Both the position numbers and the translations under genes were made by a program. A DNA stretch of 64,000 nt, from NCBI RefSeq assembly GCF_003952025.1, contig NZ_QXGI01000010.1, positions 1 to 64,000 on the forward strand. The letters run 5' to 3'. Every line of letters begins with the position of its first letter. Position 1 is the first letter of the stretch. The notes below the pieces were generated by a model. That model was given only the letters and a program-made list of their open reading frames with translations, was not told the origin of the DNA and made no database searches. This DNA comes from Bifidobacterium castoris. GTDB taxonomy: Bacteria > Actinomycetota > Actinomycetes > Actinomycetales > Bifidobacteriaceae. Positions 51,735-60,800 of this stretch are shown piece by piece.

Positions 51735-51958
51735 GCATAACTCGAGAATTCACCCGAATCGTCGAGCTATGCGACCGCGCTCCCCGGTTCCCTCCTCGTT
51801 GCGTGATGCGAATGAGCTGTGTTGTGCGATTCCGCATGATGACGATTGCTTCGATGGTCGTCGTGTGCATATATGTGCGCTTTCGTCATGGGTCGCCGAT
51901 CCGTCACCGAGCGCGGGGCGCATCACCCGATAATCGTCTCAAACAATCGAGTTATGCA
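51735..51958. mobile_element. MITE-like element, copy 2
   Basis: A 224-bp segment bounded by perfect 11-bp inverted repeats: GCATAACTCGA at 51735-51745 and TCGAGTTATGC at 51948-51958. A third, inverted variant TCGAGCTATGC lies inside at 51762-51772, followed by GACCGCG. Ends and the internal motif position (about 30 bases from the left end) resemble the element at 15330-15559. No reading frame. Confidence 0.5.
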
Positions 51959-51978
51959 CGGCGGGCGCGGCGGCAACC

Positions 51979-52116
51979 GCGCGCGTGCGCGAAGCCGGTG
52001 ACGCCGTCGTTCTTCGGCTTCTCCTCGCCCCCGTGCCCTTGCGCGCGTGCGCGAAGCCAGATTCTAGCCGGCAACACGTCGGCGGCAGACCCGCGCCCTT
52101 GCGCGCGTGCGCGAAG
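51979..52116. repeat. Three direct repeats at 60-62 bp spacing upstream of radA
   Basis: GCGCGCGTGCGCGAAGCC begins at 51979 and 52041; a third copy at 52101 matches through GCGCGCGTGCGCGAAG and then reads GCC. The last two copies extend leftwards to GCCCTTGCGCGCG. Each can fold as a GCGC-GCGT-GCGC mini-hairpin. The last copy ends 18 bases before the radA start codon. Confidence 0.7.
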
Positions 52117-52134
52117 GCCGCTAGGTTGCTGCAT

Positions 52135-53547
52135 ATGGCGAAAAGCAATGTGAGCTACGTATGCACCGAGTGCGGGTGGACCGGCGCGAAATGGTTCGGC
52201 CGCTGCCCCGAATGCGGCCAGTGGGGCACGATCGAGGAGTTCCACGAGGCGCGTCCCGCCGCATCCTCGCAGCGCACGGCCGCGCCCGGCCGCACGTCGC
52301 GCACGGCGCCGACGGCGGTCGCGCTGAGCGCCGCGCAGCCGATCACCGACGTCGACACGGCTTCCGTCACCCGCGTGCCCACCGGTTTCGGCGAATTCGA
52401 CCGCGTGCTCGGCGGCGGCATCGTCCCCGGCTCGGTCGTGCTCATCGCCGGCGAGCCCGGCATCGGCAAATCCACGCTGCTGCTGGAGACGGCGGGCAAC
52501 ATCGCGCGCCACACGCCGTCGGGCAACGTCCTGTACATCTCCGGCGAGGAATCGCAGGCGCAGGTGCGGCTGCGCGCCTCGCGCATCGACGCCGTCGAGG
52601 CGAACCTGCTGCTCGCCTCGACGACCGACCTCGCCACCGTGCTCGGCCTCATCGACCAGCACAGGCCGGCGCTCGCGATCGTCGATTCGGCGCAGACGAT
52701 CGTCTCCCAGGACGTCGACGGAATCTCCGGCGGCTCCACGCAGGTGCGCGAGGTCGCGAGCGCGCTCATCGACACGGCGAAGTCGCTCGACGTGCCGGTG
52801 CTGCTCGTCGGCCATGTCACGAAGGACGGTTCGATCGCAGGCCCGCGCACGCTCGAGCATCTCGTCGACGTCGTCTGCCAGTTCGAGGGCGATCCGCAGA
52901 CGGCGCTGCGGCTGCTGCGCGCCGTGAAGAACCGTTTCGGCCCGACCGACGAGGTCGGCTGCTTCGACATGAGCGGCGTCGGCATCGAGGAGGTCGTCGA
53001 TCCGGCCGGGCTGTTCCTGTCGTCGAACGAGACGCCCGTCGACGGCACCTGCGTCACGTTCACGCTCGACGGCCACCGTTCGCTGCCGGTGGAGGTGCAG
53101 GCGCTCGTGACGGATTCGGTGCTGCCCACGCCCCGGCGCGCCGTCAACGGCGTCGACGTGAACCGCATCGCGATGCTCGTCGCCGTCCTCTACCGCCATG
53201 GCGGCCTGTCGCTGCTGAGCCGCGACCTGTACATCTCGACGATCGCCGGCGGCGTCGCGAAGGAGCCGAGCTGCGACCTGGCGATCGTCGCGGCGCTCGC
53301 GAGCGCGGCGACGTCCACGCCGATCGCGCGTTCGACGTGCGCGGTCGGCGAGATCTCGCTGACCGGTCAGGTGCGTCCGGTGCCGCGTCTCGAATACCGG
53401 CTGCGTGAGGCGGCGCGTCTTGGGTTCACGACGGCGCTTGTGCCGCCGATGCGCACGCCGCCGTCGGTTCCGGGGCTGCGCATCGTCGAGGTGTGTTCGC
53501 TGCGTGACGCGCTCGACTCGCTCAAACTGACGAAACGCGGCAAGTGA
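52135..53547 (+). CDS. radA: DNA repair protein RadA
   Basis: A 470-residue RecA-like helicase that promotes branch migration of recombination intermediates. The zinc finger has Cys10, Cys13, Cys24 and Cys27 (CTECG...CPECG). The Walker A is GEPGIGKSTLLLE, and the RadA-specific motif is KNRFGPTDEVGCF. A C-terminal Lon-like domain (about residues 300-450) carries GGVAKEPSCDLAIVAALASA. The start MAKSNVSYVC is canonical. No good ribosome site is seen before it; instead repeat units end 18 bases upstream. It converges with ribF with only three bases between the stops. Confidence 0.96.
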   Translation: MAKSNVSYVCTECGWTGAKWFGRCPECGQWGTIEEFHEARPAASSQRTAAPGRTSRTAPTAVALSAAQPITDVDTASVTRVPTGFGEFDRVLGGGIVPGSVVLIAGEPGIGKSTLLLETAGNIARHTPSGNVLYISGEESQAQVRLRASRIDAVEANLLLASTTDLATVLGLIDQHRPALAIVDSAQTIVSQDVDGISGGSTQVREVASALIDTAKSLDVPVLLVGHVTKDGSIAGPRTLEHLVDVVCQFEGDPQTALRLLRAVKNRFGPTDEVGCFDMSGVGIEEVVDPAGLFLSSNETPVDGTCVTFTLDGHRSLPVEVQALVTDSVLPTPRRAVNGVDVNRIAMLVAVLYRHGGLSLLSRDLYISTIAGGVAKEPSCDLAIVAALASAATSTPIARSTCAVGEISLTGQVRPVPRLEYRLREAARLGFTTALVPPMRTPPSVPGLRIVEVCSLRDALDSLKLTKRGK

Positions 53548-53550
53548 CGG

Positions 53551-54798
53551 CTACTCGCCGACGATCCTCAGCGTTTCGTCGGCGTTGCGTTTGAGTTCGT
53601 CGGCGAGTTCCTGCGCCGAGTCGAACCTGATCTGCGGACGCAGGAAGCGCGCGAATTCGACGCGCACACGGTGCCCGTAGAGCTCGAGCCAGTCGTCGGT
53701 GACGGCGTACGCCTCGAGGACGCGCTCGTCGTGGCCGCTGTCCTCGCTGAAGGTCGGCTTGCTGCCGATCGAGATCGCCGCCGGCCATCGGTACGGCAAA
53801 TGCGGCGCGAGACGGTTTTCGGCGCCGCCGGAGGTGTACGGCTGCGCGATCGACGCGACACCGCCGTCGGCGAGGTCGCCGAAGGGGCGCTGCGACTGCA
53901 CGTACGCCTCATCGCTGCCCAGGTCGATGAGCCAGCCCGCGTATACGCCGTCGACGGGCAGGTATCCGTCGATCGGCGCGACGAGGTTCGCAGTCGGGAA
54001 CCCGATCGTGCGTCCGCGTTCCTCGCCGTGCGTCACCGTGCCTTCGACGCCGTGCATATGGCCGAGGATGCGGTTCGCGTCTGCGATGCGTCCCTGGCTG
54101 AGCAGCCATCGCACGTTCGTCGAGCTCAGTTCGCGCACCTCGCGCGCGTTGACGCGTTTGCTCCAGGCGCGCCGTTCGGCCTTGTCCATCCCCGCGAGGG
54201 GGTCGACGGGCTCCCCCGCCTGCAGCGGCGCCTGCGCCTTGAAGGCCGCGGGCACGCGCACATGGCCGCCGTTGTCATCGACGACGTCGAGTTCGAACAC
54301 GCCGGTCGCCTGCGCGAGCGTCCCGATCTTCTTCACGTCGCCTTCGAGGCCGGCGCCCATGCGCGCGTCACGACCGAGCACGAGCGTGCGCATGCCGAGC
54401 CTGCCGACGAGCTGTCCGAGGAAGAAGCGGAACGATTTCGCGGCGAACGCGAGATCGTAGCGGACGATGAGCACGTAGTCGACGCCGAGGCCGTCCATCA
54501 TCCGCAGCCGTTCGTCGACGCCGCTGATCGCCTGCGCGTCGTGCACGCCGTCGGGCACGCCGATGCCGGCGTGCGTCTTCGCGTATTCGTGCACGAAGGC
54601 GGGACGCGGATCGAACATGATGACGACGGCGAAGCTGCCGGTCGCCTTCGCGAGTTCGACGGTGCGCCGGATGACGGCCTGATGTCCGCGGTGCACGCCG
54701 TCGAATACGCCGACGGTGACGACCGATTTCTTCGATGTGCTCAACGTCGGCCATGCGACGGTGCCGCCCTCGTCCGGTTCGAGCCGAATGATGTTCAT
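53551..54798 (-). CDS. ribF: Bifunctional riboflavin kinase / FAD synthetase
   Basis: Makes FMN and FAD from riboflavin. The N-terminal adenylyltransferase domain (about residues 25-200) has the nucleotidyl motif VGVFDGVHRGHQAVI and IMFDPRP. The C-terminal kinase domain (about 225-410) has GRTIGFPTANL and the segment GHRVRVEFARFLRPQ. At 415 residues it exceeds the usual 310-330 because of insertions in both domains, one of about 45 residues near residue 315 (the IDLGSDEAYVQSQRP region). It is the last gene of the nusA-infB-rbfA-truB-ribF cluster, 52 bases after truB. Confidence 0.94.
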   Translation of the reverse strand: MNIIRLEPDEGGTVAWPTLSTSKKSVVTVGVFDGVHRGHQAVIRRTVELAKATGSFAVVIMFDPRPAFVHEYAKTHAGIGVPDGVHDAQAISGVDERLRMMDGLGVDYVLIVRYDLAFAAKSFRFFLGQLVGRLGMRTLVLGRDARMGAGLEGDVKKIGTLAQATGVFELDVVDDNGGHVRVPAAFKAQAPLQAGEPVDPLAGMDKAERRAWSKRVNAREVRELSSTNVRWLLSQGRIADANRILGHMHGVEGTVTHGEERGRTIGFPTANLVAPIDGYLPVDGVYAGWLIDLGSDEAYVQSQRPFGDLADGGVASIAQPYTSGGAENRLAPHLPYRWPAAISIGSKPTFSEDSGHDERVLEAYAVTDDWLELYGHRVRVEFARFLRPQIRFDSAQELADELKRNADETLRIVGE

Positions 54799-54850
54799 GT
54801 CTGCTGTCCTCCTGTTGCCAAATCCGTGTGCCCGGCCCGCGCGCCGCGTC

Positions 54851-55852
54851 TCACCGTGCCGCCGGGAACACGGCGGTCGGCCTGATGGCGTCCGCGTTCG
54901 CCTGTTCGACGATCGCGACGACGTCGCCGTCCTCCTCGACGATCGCCGCGCTTGCGGCGCCGACCCGTCCTTTGATCCATCGCCCGTAGCGCAGGTCGCG
55001 TGCCTCGTCCCGGCTCACCGCGAGCGTCGGCATCGCCTCGCGCACGGCGTCGGCCATCGTGATGAGATGCGCCGCCATGCCGTCGGCGGACACGTCGAGC
55101 ACTGCGCGGGCGTGCGTCACCTCTTCGCCGTCGCGATTCGTGAACTCGCGAGTCTCGGTGTGCGCGGCCACGACGTGCGGGTCGTCGACGGTGAAGGCGC
55201 CGACCGCGATCCTGCGCAGCCGTGTCAGATGCGCGCCGCAGCCGAAGGCCGCGCCGAGGTCGCGTGCGAGCGCGCGGATATAGGTGCCGGCCGAGCACGT
55301 CACCGTCACGTCGACGTCGAGCACGGCGCCGCCGTTCGCGGCCGCGGCCTGCCGGCCCTCCCCCACGTCGAAGCGCAGGATCGTCACCGGCCGCGCCTGG
55401 AGCTCGACCTGTTCACCGGCCCGCGCGAGGTCGTAGGCGCGCCGCCCGTGCACCTTGATCGCCGAGTAGGCGTTCGGCACCTGCTCGATCGTGCCGTGGA
55501 ACTCTCGTGAAACAACGTCGCAGATCATCTCGGGGCTCGGCAGCGAGGACGCGCGCGGCGCCTCGACGATCTCCCCGTCGGCGTCGTCGGTCGTCGTGCG
55601 CTGGCCGAAGCGGATCGTCGCCGCGTAGGTCTTCGTATGGTCGACGATGACGTTGAGCAGCCGCGTCGCGTTGCCGACACCGACGACGAGCACGCCGGTG
55701 GCCATCGGGTCGAGCGTGCCGGCGTGGCCGACACGGCGCATGTGCACGGCCGCACGCACGGCGCCGACGACGTCGTGGCTCGTCACGCCCTGCGGCTTGT
55801 CGACGATGAACAGTCCGTTGAGCGGCTGCGCGCCGCCGTCCTTCACCGCCAC
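54851..55852 (-). CDS. truB: tRNA pseudouridine-55 synthase
   Basis: Converts U55 of tRNAs to pseudouridine. The catalytic aspartate is in GHAGTLDPMATGVL. NGLFIVDKPQGVTSHDVV, the YAATIRFGQRTTTDDADGE block and the CSAGTYIRALARDLG motif are all TruB. The protein is about 333 residues. No ATG stands in a sensible place. The start is taken as GTG 55852, four bases after the rbfA stop; GTG 55846 is an alternative. The tight spacing to rbfA indicates coupled translation. The tail after about residue 240 corresponds to a PUA-like domain with actinobacterial additions. Confidence 0.93.
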   Translation of the reverse strand: MAVKDGGAQPLNGLFIVDKPQGVTSHDVVGAVRAAVHMRRVGHAGTLDPMATGVLVVGVGNATRLLNVIVDHTKTYAATIRFGQRTTTDDADGEIVEAPRASSLPSPEMICDVVSREFHGTIEQVPNAYSAIKVHGRRAYDLARAGEQVELQARPVTILRFDVGEGRQAAAANGGAVLDVDVTVTCSAGTYIRALARDLGAAFGCGAHLTRLRRIAVGAFTVDDPHVVAAHTETREFTNRDGEEVTHARAVLDVSADGMAAHLITMADAVREAMPTLAVSRDEARDLRYGRWIKGRVGAASAAIVEEDGDVVAIVEQANADAIRPTAVFPAAR

Positions 55853-55856
55853 CGGC

Positions 55857-56522
55857 TCAGTCCCGTGTCTCGTCGACCGTCGTCTCCGGCCGCGTGCACG
55901 CCGCCATCCGGGACGTGTCGGACGGCACGTCGTCCTCGTCGTCGTCGAAGTCCTCGAGCTCCTCGACCTCGACGACGTCACCGGCGTATTCGTTGTAGTC
56001 GTCCTTGTCCAGATGCTCGAGGTCGTCAAGTTCGCGCTCGGTCTCGGCGGCGTCCGCGCCGGAACGGTCGGCGAGGTCCTCCTGTTCGAAGTCGTCGTGC
56101 CGGTACGGGTCGGCGTCGCCGGCGTACTGCGCGCTCGCGCGCAGCTTCGCAAGCTCCTCGTCGCGCTTGCGCGCGGTGACGAGGATGTCCTCGATCTCAT
56201 GCGCTTCGCCGGGCACCTCGTCGAAGACGAACTCGAGCTGCGGCGTGAGCCTCAGCCCGGCCTTCGCGCCGACGAGCGAACGCAGCCGTCCCCTCGCCTG
56301 GTTGAGCGCGGTGCGTGCGCGCTTGCGCTCGCCGTCGTCGTTGCCGGTGTGCGACAGCGTCGTCCAGTAGACTTTCGCGATCTGCAGGTCGTTGGTCACA
56401 TGGACGTCGGTGATCGTCACGTTCTTGAGTCGCTTGTCGTGCAGCGTCGACTCCATGTTCGACGCGATGACGCGCTGGATGAGCGCCGCGATGCGTGCGG
56501 CGCGCGGATTGGTTGACTGCAT
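55857..56522 (-). CDS. rbfA: Ribosome-binding factor A
   Basis: Binds the 30S subunit during 16S rRNA 5'-end maturation and cold adaptation. The KH-like core (about residues 1-125) has PRAARIAALIQRVIASNMES, KNVTITDVHVTNDLQIAKVYWT and AGLRLTPQLEFVFDE. The remaining 95 residues are strongly acidic (long Asp/Glu runs such as EELEDFDDDEDD) and probably disordered; this tail is longer than in most families. It lies in the conserved order between infB and truB. A hairpin separates it from infB, so it may also have its own promoter. Confidence 0.94.
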   Translation of the reverse strand: MQSTNPRAARIAALIQRVIASNMESTLHDKRLKNVTITDVHVTNDLQIAKVYWTTLSHTGNDDGERKRARTALNQARGRLRSLVGAKAGLRLTPQLEFVFDEVPGEAHEIEDILVTARKRDEELAKLRASAQYAGDADPYRHDDFEQEDLADRSGADAAETERELDDLEHLDKDDYNEYAGDVVEVEELEDFDDDEDDVPSDTSRMAACTRPETTVDETRD

Positions 56523-56597
56523 GGGTTCTTCTTTCCTTGACTGCCTGTCTGGTCTCGGCTCACGCTAGAGTCCAGCGTACCCGAATGTCTCCTGCAA

Positions 56598-56637
56598 CGG
56601 GAAACGCCCATAGCCAAGGGGCCATGGGCGTTTCCCG
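56598..56637 (-). terminator. Hairpin between infB and rbfA
   Basis: A perfect 14-bp stem (56598-56611 and 56624-56637) with a 12-base loop, 28 bases after the infB stop. No T-run, so termination may be partial and allow read-through to rbfA. Confidence 0.6.
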
Positions 56638-56665
56638 TCACCGCTTGCCGCCGGGGGCGGCGATG

Positions 56666-59440
56666 CTACTTGCGTTCGATCTCGCGCATCTCGAAGGTCT
56701 CGATGATGTCGCCGATCTCGATGTCATTGAACGATCCGAGGTTGATGCCCGCCTCGTATCCTTCGGTGACCGACTTGACGTCGTCCTTGAAGCGGCGCAG
56801 CGACGAGATCTCGAGGTCGTTGACGGTCGCGACGCCGTCGCGCAGGATGCGCGCCTTCGTGCCGCGCTTGACTTCGCCGTCGAGGACCATGACGCCGGCG
56901 ATGTTGCCGAACTTCGACGAGCGGAAGATCTCGCGGATCTCCGAGTGCGAGGTCGTGACCTCCTCGTACTCCGGCTTGAGCATGCCCTTGAGCGAGGCCT
57001 CGATGTCCTCGATCGCCTTGTAGATGACCGAGTAGTACTTGATCTCGACGCCTTCGCGCTCGGCGAGGTCCGCGACCTGACGGTTCGGACGCACGTTGAA
57101 GCCGATGATGACGGCCTTGTCGACGCTCGCGAGGTTGACGTCGTTCTGCGTGATCGCGCCCACGCCGCGGTGGATGACCTGGATGCCGACCTCGTCGGAG
57201 ACCTCGATCTTCATCAGCGAGTCCTCAAGCGCCTCGACCGAGCCGGACGAGTCGCCCTTGATGACGATGTTGAGCATGTCGATCTCGGATTCGGCGAGCT
57301 TCTTCTTGAAGTCCTCGAGCGAGACGACCTTGCGTCGCTTCGCGAGCTGCGCGGCACGTTCGGTGGCCTGGCGCTTCTCGGCGATCTGGCGCGCGGCGCG
57401 GTCGTCGGGCGCGACGAGGAACAGGTCGCCCGCGGTCGGCACCGACGTCAGGCCGAGCACCTGGACCGGCGTGGACGGGCCTGCGGCCTCCATGTTCTTG
57501 CCGTTCTCGTCGAGCATCGCGCGGACGCGTCCATAGGACGTGCCGGCCACGATGGAATCGCCGATGTGCAGCGTGCCGGCCTGCACGAGCACGGTAGCGA
57601 CGGCGCCGCGGCCCTTGTCGAGCCTCGCCTCGACGGTCGCGCCGCGTGCGTCCATGTCCGGGTTGGCGCGCAGGTCGAGTTCGGCGTCGGCCGTGAGCAG
57701 CACGGCTTCGAGCAGCTTGTCGACGTTCGTGCCCTGCTTCGCGGAGATGTCGACGAACATCGTGTTGCCGCCGTACTCCTCGGGAATCAGGCCGAATTCG
57801 GTGAGCTGGCCGCGCACCTTCTCCGGGTTGGCGCCCTCGACGTCGATCTTGTTGACGGCGACGACGATCGGCACGTGCGCCGACTGCGCATGGTTGATCG
57901 CCTCGACGGTCTGCGGCATGACGCCGTCATCGGCCGCGACGACGAGGATCGCCACGTCGGTGAGTTCGGCGCCGCGGGCGCGCATCGCCGTGAAGGCCTC
58001 GTGGCCCGGGGTGTCGAGGAACGTGATCTTGCGTTCCTCGCCCTCGAGGTCGACGGTCACCTGGTAGGCGCCGATGCGCTGCGTGATGCCGCCGGCCTCG
58101 CGGGAGACGACGTTCGTGCGGCGGATCGTGTCGAGCAGGCGCGTCTTGCCGTGGTCGACGTGGCCCATGACGGTGACGACCGGCGGACGCGGCTGCAGAT
58201 CCTCGTCCTCTTGCAGCTCCTCCGATTCGAGGTCGATGTCGAACTGCTGGAGCAGCTCCTTGTCCTCCTCCTCGGCGGAGACGATCTTGATGTTCCAGCC
58301 GATCTCCTCGCCGAGGATCTGGAACGTCGCCTCGTCGAGCGACTGCGTCGCCGTGGCCATCTCACCGAGATGGAACAGCACGGTGACGAGCGCCGCCGGA
58401 TTGACGTTGATCTTCTCCGCGAGGTCGGCGAGCGAGGCGCCCTGACGCAGACGGATCGTCTGTCCGTTGCCCTTCGGGATGCGCACGCCGCCGATGACCG
58501 GTGCTTTCAGCTCCTCGTACTCATGGCGCTTCGCGAGACGGTTCTTGCGCGCCTTCGACGACTTGCCGCCCTGACGGCCGAACGCTCCGGCCGCGCCGCC
58601 GCGGCCACGGCCGCCGCCACGCGACGGACCGTTGCTTGGACCGCTGCCCTGGAAGCCGCCGCCGTTGCCGCCGAAGCGGTTGCCGCCCGGACGCGCGCCG
58701 GTGCCGGCGCCCTGCCCCTGACGGTGCTGGCCCCACTGGCCCGGACGCGCGCCGGTGCCCGGACCCGGACGTCCGCGGAATCCGCCGCGCTGGCCGGGAC
58801 GGCCGCCACGGCGGTTCTCGTTGTTGTTGACGGTCGGACGCGCCATCGGATGCGGACGCGGGATGTCCGCGGGCGTCGGCGTATGCATGCCCTGCTTGCG
58901 GCTGAACGGGTTGTTGCCCGGACGCGGCGCATGCTGCTGCGGCTGCTGCGCGCCGCCCTTGCCGGCGTTCTGCTGGCCCGGACGCGGGGCGCGCGGCCCC
59001 GGCGTCGGCGCCGCCGGCTTCGAGCCGTGCTGGCTCGGCTTCGCGTTCGCGCGCGGCTGCGCGGAGCGCGGATTGCGCTGCTCGCGTTCCTCGTTCCTGC
59101 GGCCGCCGTTGCGTGCGCCCGGCTTGGCGGCCGGACGCGGGGCGCGCGGCCCCGGCGTCGGCGCCGCCGGCTTCGAGGCCTCCGCCGCAGCCGGCTTCGG
59201 AGCAGCGGCCGGACCCGGCTTCGGAGCGTTGTGCTTCTTCGCGACCGGCTTCTTCGCATTGGATTCCTGGGACGCCTCACCCGGCTTCGGGAATGCGGCC
59301 TTGAGGCGGCGCACGACCGGCGCCTCCACGGTCGACGAGGCGGATTTGACGAATTCGCCCATGTCCTTGAGCTTTTCAAGAACGGTCTTGCTGTCTACGC
59401 CAAGTTCCTTGGCGAGCTCATATACGCGTGCTTTCGGCAC
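56666..59440 (-). CDS. infB: Translation initiation factor IF-2
   Basis: A GTPase that places initiator tRNA on the 30S subunit and drives subunit joining. The 924-residue protein starts with an IF2_N domain ([20 protein letters not shown]). A long Pro/Gly/Arg/Gln-rich region (about residues 55-290) follows, then a second IF2_N-like domain. The GTPase domain has G1 [14 protein letters not shown]3 DTPGHEAF and G4 [10 protein letters not shown]. The C-terminal beta-barrel domains follow. A 47-bp DNA repeat at 58978-59024 and 59131-59177 duplicates [13 protein letters not shown] in the linker. It is 205 bases downstream of nusA. No ylxR gene lies between them. Confidence 0.97.
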   Translation of the reverse strand: MPKARVYELAKELGVDSKTVLEKLKDMGEFVKSASSTVEAPVVRRLKAAFPKPGEASQESNAKKPVAKKHNAPKPGPAAAPKPAAAEASKPAAPTPGPRAPRPAAKPGARNGGRRNEEREQRNPRSAQPRANAKPSQHGSKPAAPTPGPRAPRPGQQNAGKGGAQQPQQHAPRPGNNPFSRKQGMHTPTPADIPRPHPMARPTVNNNENRRGGRPGQRGGFRGRPGPGTGARPGQWGQHRQGQGAGTGARPGGNRFGGNGGGFQGSGPSNGPSRGGGRGRGGAAGAFGRQGGKSSKARKNRLAKRHEYEELKAPVIGGVRIPKGNGQTIRLRQGASLADLAEKINVNPAALVTVLFHLGEMATATQSLDEATFQILGEEIGWNIKIVSAEEEDKELLQQFDIDLESEELQEDEDLQPRPPVVTVMGHVDHGKTRLLDTIRRTNVVSREAGGITQRIGAYQVTVDLEGEERKITFLDTPGHEAFTAMRARGAELTDVAILVVAADDGVMPQTVEAINHAQSAHVPIVVAVNKIDVEGANPEKVRGQLTEFGLIPEEYGGNTMFVDISAKQGTNVDKLLEAVLLTADAELDLRANPDMDARGATVEARLDKGRGAVATVLVQAGTLHIGDSIVAGTSYGRVRAMLDENGKNMEAAGPSTPVQVLGLTSVPTAGDLFLVAPDDRAARQIAEKRQATERAAQLAKRRKVVSLEDFKKKLAESEIDMLNIVIKGDSSGSVEALEDSLMKIEVSDEVGIQVIHRGVGAITQNDVNLASVDKAVIIGFNVRPNRQVADLAEREGVEIKYYSVIYKAIEDIEASLKGMLKPEYEEVTTSHSEIREIFRSSKFGNIAGVMVLDGEVKRGTKARILRDGVATVNDLEISSLRRFKDDVKSVTEGYEAGINLGSFNDIEIGDIIETFEMREIERK

Positions 59441-59645
59441 TCAATTTCTCCTATTCCTCAGCCGCGCGTATGCGAGCGCAGCTGCTATCTTCTCACGGCG
59501 AGCTTTCGGTTTCTCATCGTGCAACCATGGTTGTTCACCCTCGTTCTTGTCCTGAGCGCCGCGCGTGCGCGCGCCGGTCAGTTTGCGGCCCAGCTTACTC
59601 CCGCCGTTGGATACGGACGGCGGAAGTAAGCGGGCGACGAACGAC

Positions 59646-60728
59646 TCAGCCGCGGGCCTCGTCGCCGTCCGTCTCGACGGCCTTGTGCTCGCCATGTGCG
59701 CGCACCAGCTGCTCGGCCTTCTTCCGCGCGTACGCCTCCTCGGATTCGATGCCGATCTTCCAGCCGGTGAGCTTGGCGGCGAGACGCGCGTTCTGCCCCT
59801 CCTTGCCGATCGCGAGCGACAGCTGGTCCTCGGGGATGAAGGCGATGGCCGTCTGGTTCTTCTCGCTGACGACGTGCACGTCGGTGACGTTCGCCGGAGA
59901 CAGCGCGGCGGCGATGAACTTCGCCGGGTCGTTCGACCAGTCGACGATGTCGATCTTCTCCTGGCCGAGGTTCTCGATGACGGCACGCACGCGCGAACCG
60001 CCCGGTCCGATCAGCGCGCCCTTCGGGTTGACGCCCTGCGTGTTCGCGCGCACGGCGACCTTCGTGCGGGCGCCCGCCTCTCGCGCGATCGCCATGATGG
60101 ACACGGCGCCGGAGACGAGCTCCGGGACCTCGCGCTCGAAGAGCTTGCGCACGAGCTCCGGATGGGAGCGCGAGACGATGATCTCGGGGCCCTTGAGGCC
60201 GCGCGACACGTTGACGACGTAGACGCGGATGCGCTCGCCGTGGCGGTAGCGTTCACCCGGCACCTGCTCGCGACGCGGCAGCAGCGCCTCGACGTCGCCG
60301 ACGGCCACATGCACGTTGGCGGTGTCCTTCGCGTCCTGCTGGACGACGCCGGTGATGAGCTTGCCCTTCTGCCCGGAGAAGGCGCCGAAGATCTTGTCGT
60401 CCTCCGCCTTGCGGAACAGCTGGGAGATGACCTGGCGCGCCGTGGACGCCGCGAGGCGGCCGAAGTCCTTCGGCGTATCGTCGTATTCCTCACCGAGCGC
60501 GGGCGCCGGGTGCGGGTTGTCTTCGGTGGGTTCCTGGGCGATTTCGTCGCGCGCCCAGATCGTGAAGCTGCCTGCGCGCGGGTCGAGTTCGACTCGTGCG
60601 TGCTTGGCGGCGTGCGGGGTCTTGAGATAGGCGAGGCGCAGCGCCTCGGAGAGCGCCTCATCAACGGTTTCTGCATCGATGTCCTGCTCACGCGCGAGCT
60701 GGTGGATTCCGTTCAGGTCCAGTTCCAT
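59646..60728 (-). CDS. nusA: Transcription termination/antitermination factor NusA
   Basis: Binds RNA polymerase and modulates pausing, termination and rRNA antitermination. The 360-residue protein has the N-terminal polymerase-binding domain, an S1 domain (about 135-205, DTANVHVAVGDVEALLPRREQ) and two KH domains (RANTQGVNPKGALIGPGGSR, and PEDQLSLAIGKEGQNARLAA). It lacks the C-terminal acidic repeats of E. coli, as usual in actinobacteria. GGAGG precedes the ATG. It is the first gene of the cluster; rimP is not upstream, where a lipoprotein gene diverges instead. TACACT on the minus strand at 60788-60793 is a possible -10. Confidence 0.96.
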   Translation of the reverse strand: MELDLNGIHQLAREQDIDAETVDEALSEALRLAYLKTPHAAKHARVELDPRAGSFTIWARDEIAQEPTEDNPHPAPALGEEYDDTPKDFGRLAASTARQVISQLFRKAEDDKIFGAFSGQKGKLITGVVQQDAKDTANVHVAVGDVEALLPRREQVPGERYRHGERIRVYVVNVSRGLKGPEIIVSRSHPELVRKLFEREVPELVSGAVSIMAIAREAGARTKVAVRANTQGVNPKGALIGPGGSRVRAVIENLGQEKIDIVDWSNDPAKFIAAALSPANVTDVHVVSEKNQTAIAFIPEDQLSLAIGKEGQNARLAAKLTGWKIGIESEEAYARKKAEQLVRAHGEHKAVETDGDEARG

Positions 60729-60800
60729 ATGCAGACCTCCTCTGAAGTTATGTACGAGCCTATGCCCTATGGTCACAGTCCATCATTAGTGTAATATCTC

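Larger units (their letters stand above)
51623..52134. other. 512-base divergent intergenic region before radA
   Basis: Separates the single-helix protein gene from radA. It contains a MITE-like element (51735-51958) and a three-copy direct repeat (51979-52116), listed separately. No coding frame is convincing and no clear radA promoter is seen. Confidence 0.6.

Noticed and set aside
51979-52116. Possible CRISPR array before radA
   Set aside because: Only three units, a low-complexity GCGC repeat, no cas genes in 64 kb, and no match to known bifidobacterial repeat types recalled.
56495-59629. 1044-codon open frame opposite infB
   Set aside because: Antisense shadow; Arg/Leu-rich low-complexity product with no signal, while infB is unmistakable.
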